NCBI GenBank assembly: GCA_017959485.1
Contig: JAGDAM010000302.1
Span: 1 to 8,453 of the forward strand
Source of the DNA: Clostridia bacterium
GTDB taxonomy: Bacteria > Bacillota_A > Clostridia > Oscillospirales > CAG-272
Length of the DNA stretch: 8,453 bases
Direction: 5' to 3'
A model generated the notes under the pieces. The model had not been told where the DNA came from, did not search any database, and saw only the letters and a program-made list of their open reading frames with translations. Below are positions 5,848 through 8,453 of this stretch, one piece after another (position 1 is the first letter of the stretch; every line of letters starts with the position of its first letter). The position numbers and the translations under genes are program-made.

Positions 5848-7266
5848 TTATCCGTGGTATTCGCACTCGTCGACGGCTTCCTCGAACGCCTTCGCGATCA
5901 TCGCCTTGGCGTTGCCTCCGTCGTCGGCGGTCAGGCACTTGGCCATAAGTCCTCCGACCTCGGTGCGGGCGGTCGAAGAGCCCTTGAAGGCGGGAGAGGT
6001 GTAGTATGCCTTTTCCTGTTCGAGACAGACCTTGGCGGAGAGGGCGGAAACGTAGTCGCCGCCGTCTGCCTTGGAGAGGAAGTTCTTGTAGACTTCGTTT
6101 TCACCGACCGATTTGATTACCGGAACGTATCCCGAAACGATCGAGAACTCCGCCTGGAACTCAACGCTGGTGGTGAGGAACTTGACGAAGAGCCAGGAAG
6201 CGACGACTTCCTGCGGATTGTCCTTTTTGAAGATGGTGACCGACGGTCCCTGCGAGATGACCTTCGGGCTGGCGGGGTTGACCTGCGGAATGGTGGCGAT
6301 GCCTACCTCGAAAGGATAGGTGTTGTCGCCGGTCTTGGAGGGACGCTGATGGGTCGCTCCGGCGGAAGAACCGATCGACATATAGCTCTTGACGGCGTCG
6401 GCGTCGGTGGCGGTGAAGAGGCCGGAGGTGTAGGCGCCGTAGATCGACTGGGTCGTTACGTACCCGGCTCTGTACCATTCACGGAACCGCTCGACGAAGT
6501 TGCGGTTGGTCTCGTTGTTGAAGAGATATTTGTTTCCGGTCGCGCTGGTGTAGGGCGAGCCGTACTGTTCGCACATGGTGATGAACCAGTTGGCTTCGCT
6601 GTCGTATCCGAGCGGGATGGAGTTGGGATCGATCTCCTTGATCTTCCTGCAGACGGCCTCAAGCTCGTCCCAGGTGGTCGGAACCTGAAGGTTGTTCGCT
6701 TCGAAGAACGTCTTGTTGTAGTAGAGAACCTCGGTCGATTTCGAGAAGGGCATCGAGTACATAAGTCCGTCGCCGAACTGACGGCCTTCGTTGTAGTAGC
6801 CCTCGATGAAGTCGGCCTTCTGCTCGTCGGTCAGACCGAGGATTTCGGTCGAGCCGTCGGCGCGGGTCACGGTGATTTTGCTGTCGATCAGGTCGTCGAG
6901 CGTGGCGACAACTTTGGCGATGTTGTAGAGAGCGACGTGGTCGGGATAGCAGTAGGCGATGTTCGGCTGGTTGCCGACCGTGATTTCCTTGCTTATCTGG
7001 TCGCGTACGTCGTCGTATCCGCCGACCTGCTCCTCCTCAATGTGGATGTTGGGGTAGAGCTTGTTGAACTCCTCAATGTAGACGGTGAGGACGTCGCGGA
7101 GGTTGGAGCCCATCGTGTGATAGAACTTGATGGTAACCTCGCTTCCGTCGTATCCGCCTTCGGGAACAATGAAGTTGGGTTTGGCTTTGGTGCTTCCGCA
7201 GCCCGCGAACATACCGGCGAGCAGTACGAGAACGAGAGCCAGCGAAACGAGTCTGATCTTTTTCAT
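5848..7266 (-). CDS. Extracellular solute-binding lipoprotein, family 1 (UgpB/MalE type)
   Basis: Predicted ligand-capture subunit of the importer encoded just upstream. It has 472 residues. The signal peptide ends in the lipobox AGMFAGC, with Cys23 as the likely lipid-modified residue, so the protein should be tethered outside the membrane. Family-1 features follow in order: a beta strand with VTIKFYHTMG (44-53), a helix ending in KLYPNIHIEEE (69-79), the central block YSMPFSKSTEVLYYN (170-184) followed by LQVPTTWDELE (193-203), and SGYVPVIKS (378-386), which matches the 'GYlPv' segment common in UgpB-like proteins. AAAGGGG at 7275-7281 lies 8 bases before the ATG. The permease gene ends 22 bases upstream and a nuclease-like lipoprotein gene begins within 25 bases downstream. 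The UgpB-like look hints at a phosphorylated or sugar ligand, but I cannot assign one from sequence. Confidence 0.93.
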   Translation of the reverse strand: MKKIRLVSLALVLVLLAGMFAGCGSTKAKPNFIVPEGGYDGSEVTIKFYHTMGSNLRDVLTVYIEEFNKLYPNIHIEEEQVGGYDDVRDQISKEITVGNQPNIAYCYPDHVALYNIAKVVATLDDLIDSKITVTRADGSTEILGLTDEQKADFIEGYYNEGRQFGDGLMYSMPFSKSTEVLYYNKTFFEANNLQVPTTWDELEAVCRKIKEIDPNSIPLGYDSEANWFITMCEQYGSPYTSATGNKYLFNNETNRNFVERFREWYRAGYVTTQSIYGAYTSGLFTATDADAVKSYMSIGSSAGATHQRPSKTGDNTYPFEVGIATIPQVNPASPKVISQGPSVTIFKKDNPQEVVASWLFVKFLTTSVEFQAEFSIVSGYVPVIKSVGENEVYKNFLSKADGGDYVSALSAKVCLEQEKAYYTSPAFKGSSTARTEVGGLMAKCLTADDGGNAKAMIAKAFEEAVDECEYHG

Positions 7267-7288
7267 ATACTTTTCCCCTTTGCGGTTA

Positions 7289-8167
7289 TTATCCTTTGAT
7301 TCCCGAGCGGCTTACACCCTTCATGATGTACTTGCGCAGGAAAATGAATACGAGAAACAGCGGTATCGAGACGAGCGCGACGGCGGCCATCTGGACCGGG
7401 AAGTTGGTCGAACCGTCGTCGTAGACGAGGTTCGCGCTTCTCAGTCCGTTCGTGATAAGCTTGTGCGCGTCGTCGTTGGCGACGAGACGGGGCCAGACGT
7501 AGGAGTTCCAGGCGCCCATCATCTTGAGTATGGTTATCGAGATAAGCGTAGGCATCGAGAGCGGGACCATTACTTTCCAGAGATACTTCAGGTCGCCCGT
7601 GCCGTCCACTTTGGCGGCGAGGTAGAGCTCGTTCGGTATCTGGAGGAAGTTCTGTCTCAGAAGGTAGATGTAGAAAACGCTGACGAGGAAGGGAATAATC
7701 AGAACGCGGTAGGTCTTCATCCATCCGAAAGTGTTGACGGTGACGTAGTTTGTGATGGTGAAGAGTTCGCCCGGGATCATCATCGTCGCGAGCAGTCCGG
7801 CGAAAAGCAGGTTTTTGCCCTTGAACTCAAGCCGCGCGAACGCGAAGGCGGTGAGCACCGTGATGACGAGCGAGAGCAGCGTCGAGATGATGCCGACTAT
7901 CATCGTGTTGATGAAAAGGCGGCCGAGGTTGCCCGCCTCGAAGGCGCGGGCGTAGTTGGCGAACATGATTTTGCGAGGGAAGAAGGTGGGTACGCTCAGC
8001 TCGTATTCGGCTCTTTCCTTCAGAGATGAGATGACCATCCAGTAGAAGGGGAAGAGAACGCTTATCGCCACGGCGATGAGAAAGGCGTAGAGCAGAATCT
8101 TTACTATGATTCCGACCGTCTTCTGTCTCGCGGAAGTGATTCCGATATCCGTTTTAGTTTTTGTCAT
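7289..8167 (-). CDS. ABC transporter permease, MalG/UgpE type
   Basis: Second permease of the importer, 292 residues, the normal length for the family. It would pair with the preceding permease in the membrane to form the translocation channel. About six hydrophobic segments are visible (roughly 22-44, 86-110, 119-138, 152-172, 206-226 and 260-280). The cytoplasmic EAA loop is clear: E180, A184-A185, D188, G189 and P202 in the pattern ELYLAAKVDGTG...VPL, the ATPase docking site. The C-terminus GVSRSGIKG resembles the 'G-x-x-x-GAVKG' ending of this family. A GTG nine bases upstream (8176) could also start the frame. I chose ATG at 8167 because AGAGG at 8176-8180 sits 8 bases before it. The binding-protein gene follows 22 bases later. 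Sugars are the commonest ligands of such systems, and glycerol-3-phosphate or its diesters are also known (Ugp). The real substrate is unknown. Confidence 0.94.
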   Translation of the reverse strand: MTKTKTDIGITSARQKTVGIIVKILLYAFLIAVAISVLFPFYWMVISSLKERAEYELSVPTFFPRKIMFANYARAFEAGNLGRLFINTMIVGIISTLLSLVITVLTAFAFARLEFKGKNLLFAGLLATMMIPGELFTITNYVTVNTFGWMKTYRVLIIPFLVSVFYIYLLRQNFLQIPNELYLAAKVDGTGDLKYLWKVMVPLSMPTLISITILKMMGAWNSYVWPRLVANDDAHKLITNGLRSANLVYDDGSTNFPVQMAAVALVSIPLFLVFIFLRKYIMKGVSRSGIKG

Positions 8168-8179
8168 ACCGGTCACCTC

Positions 8180-8453
8180 TCAGTAATGGACGCGCTTCTT
8201 GCTCACGTAGAGGTTGAGAAGCGTGACGGCGAGAATGATCAGGAAGAGGATCAGCGCCGCGGCGCTGGCGCGTCCCTGCGCGTCGTTCTCGAGAGAGTCG
8301 TAGATGAATCCGACCATCGTGTTGAGCCGTTTTTCGGCTCCGACGGGGCCGCGGGCTTCGCCGAAAATACCGACGATGCTCGAGTATTCCTTGAATCCGC
8401 CGATAAAGCCGGTGATGACGACGTAGGCGATCATCGGAGAGAGGAGCGGCACG
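8180..8453 (-). CDS. ABC transporter permease, MalF/UgpA type (C-terminal fragment, cut by window end)
   Basis: This is the last ~91 residues of an inner-membrane permease of a binding-protein-dependent carbohydrate-type ABC importer; the start lies beyond the right edge. The visible part opens with VPLLSP, which in this family closes the cytoplasmic EAA loop that docks the ATPase, so the EAA motif itself is off-window. A transmembrane segment follows (PMIAYVVITGFIGGF), then an external stretch with RGPVGAEKRLNTMVGFIYDSL, which resembles the usual 'GGP-x-x-x-T-x-x-L-x-x-x-IY' region. A last helix (about residues 62-83 of the fragment) ends in a basic KKRVHY tail. The stop is 12 bases from the ATG of the next permease, whose ribosome binding site overlaps this stop codon. 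That fits the MalF-MalG or UgpA-UgpE pair order. Family assignment is firm; substrate cannot be told. Confidence 0.9.
   Translation of the reverse strand, partial: VPLLSPMIAYVVITGFIGGFKEYSSIVGIFGEARGPVGAEKRLNTMVGFIYDSLENDAQGRASAAALILFLIILAVTLLNLYVSKKRVHY

Noticed and set aside
5704..7299. Long plus-strand open frame (531 codons) antisense to the solute-binding protein gene, rich in V, G, D and E
   Set aside because: It mirrors a recognised family-1 binding protein with a lipobox and good ribosome site. Its composition (runs of V, D, G, R, E with no domain pattern) is typical of the antisense of GC-rich third codon positions.
7127..8029. Plus-strand open frame of 300 codons across the permease and binding-protein genes
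   Set aside because: It spans the boundary of two well-supported minus-strand genes, is full of charged low-complexity stretches (EREGGEHRDDEREQ) and shows no family resemblance.
8165..8176. GTG at 8176 as the start of the second permease
   Set aside because: It would lie only 3 bases from the preceding stop with no usable ribosome site. ATG at 8167 has AGAGG at 8 bases spacing.

Overview
The window reads as a chromosomal segment of an uncultured Bacillota, most likely a Clostridia-type gut or rumen anaerobe. This is inferred from three things: a Gram-positive secretion style (three lipoproteins and one protein with a sortase-like NPTTGD tail), AGGAG-type ribosome binding sites, and a near-consensus sigma-A promoter, in moderately GC-rich DNA. 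No rRNA, tRNA, CRISPR array, transposase or phage gene is visible.

All six genes lie on the minus strand, so transcription runs from high to low coordinates. From the right edge they are: the C-terminal part of an ABC sugar-type permease (8180-8453, cut by the window), a second permease of the MalG/UgpE type (7289-8167), a family-1 solute-binding lipoprotein (5848-7266), a staphylococcal-nuclease-like lipoprotein with two probable OB-fold domains (4476-5822), and a large lipoprotein with Ig-like, OB-like and two nearly identical C-terminal domains (2196-4451). Gaps between these five genes are 12 to 25 bases and no terminator or promoter is visible between them, so they look like one operon. 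No ATPase for the transporter is in view.

A 92-base gap with a strong promoter (TTGACA, 17 bases, TATTAT) and an overlapping 8-bp palindrome separates the operon from the last gene, a cell-surface beta-helix-type repeat protein with a C-terminal sorting signal (337-2103). That gene is followed by a long hairpin (241-281). The remaining left end is non-coding as far as can be seen. It may hold a promoter and a structured leader for a gene beyond the left edge.

The most interesting reading, which is inference, is an extracellular nucleic-acid-handling locus: a membrane-anchored nuclease and an OB-fold/Ig lipoprotein are encoded directly behind an importer whose binding protein is also membrane-anchored. 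The uncharacterised duplicated domain at the end of the 751-residue lipoprotein is the least explained element.
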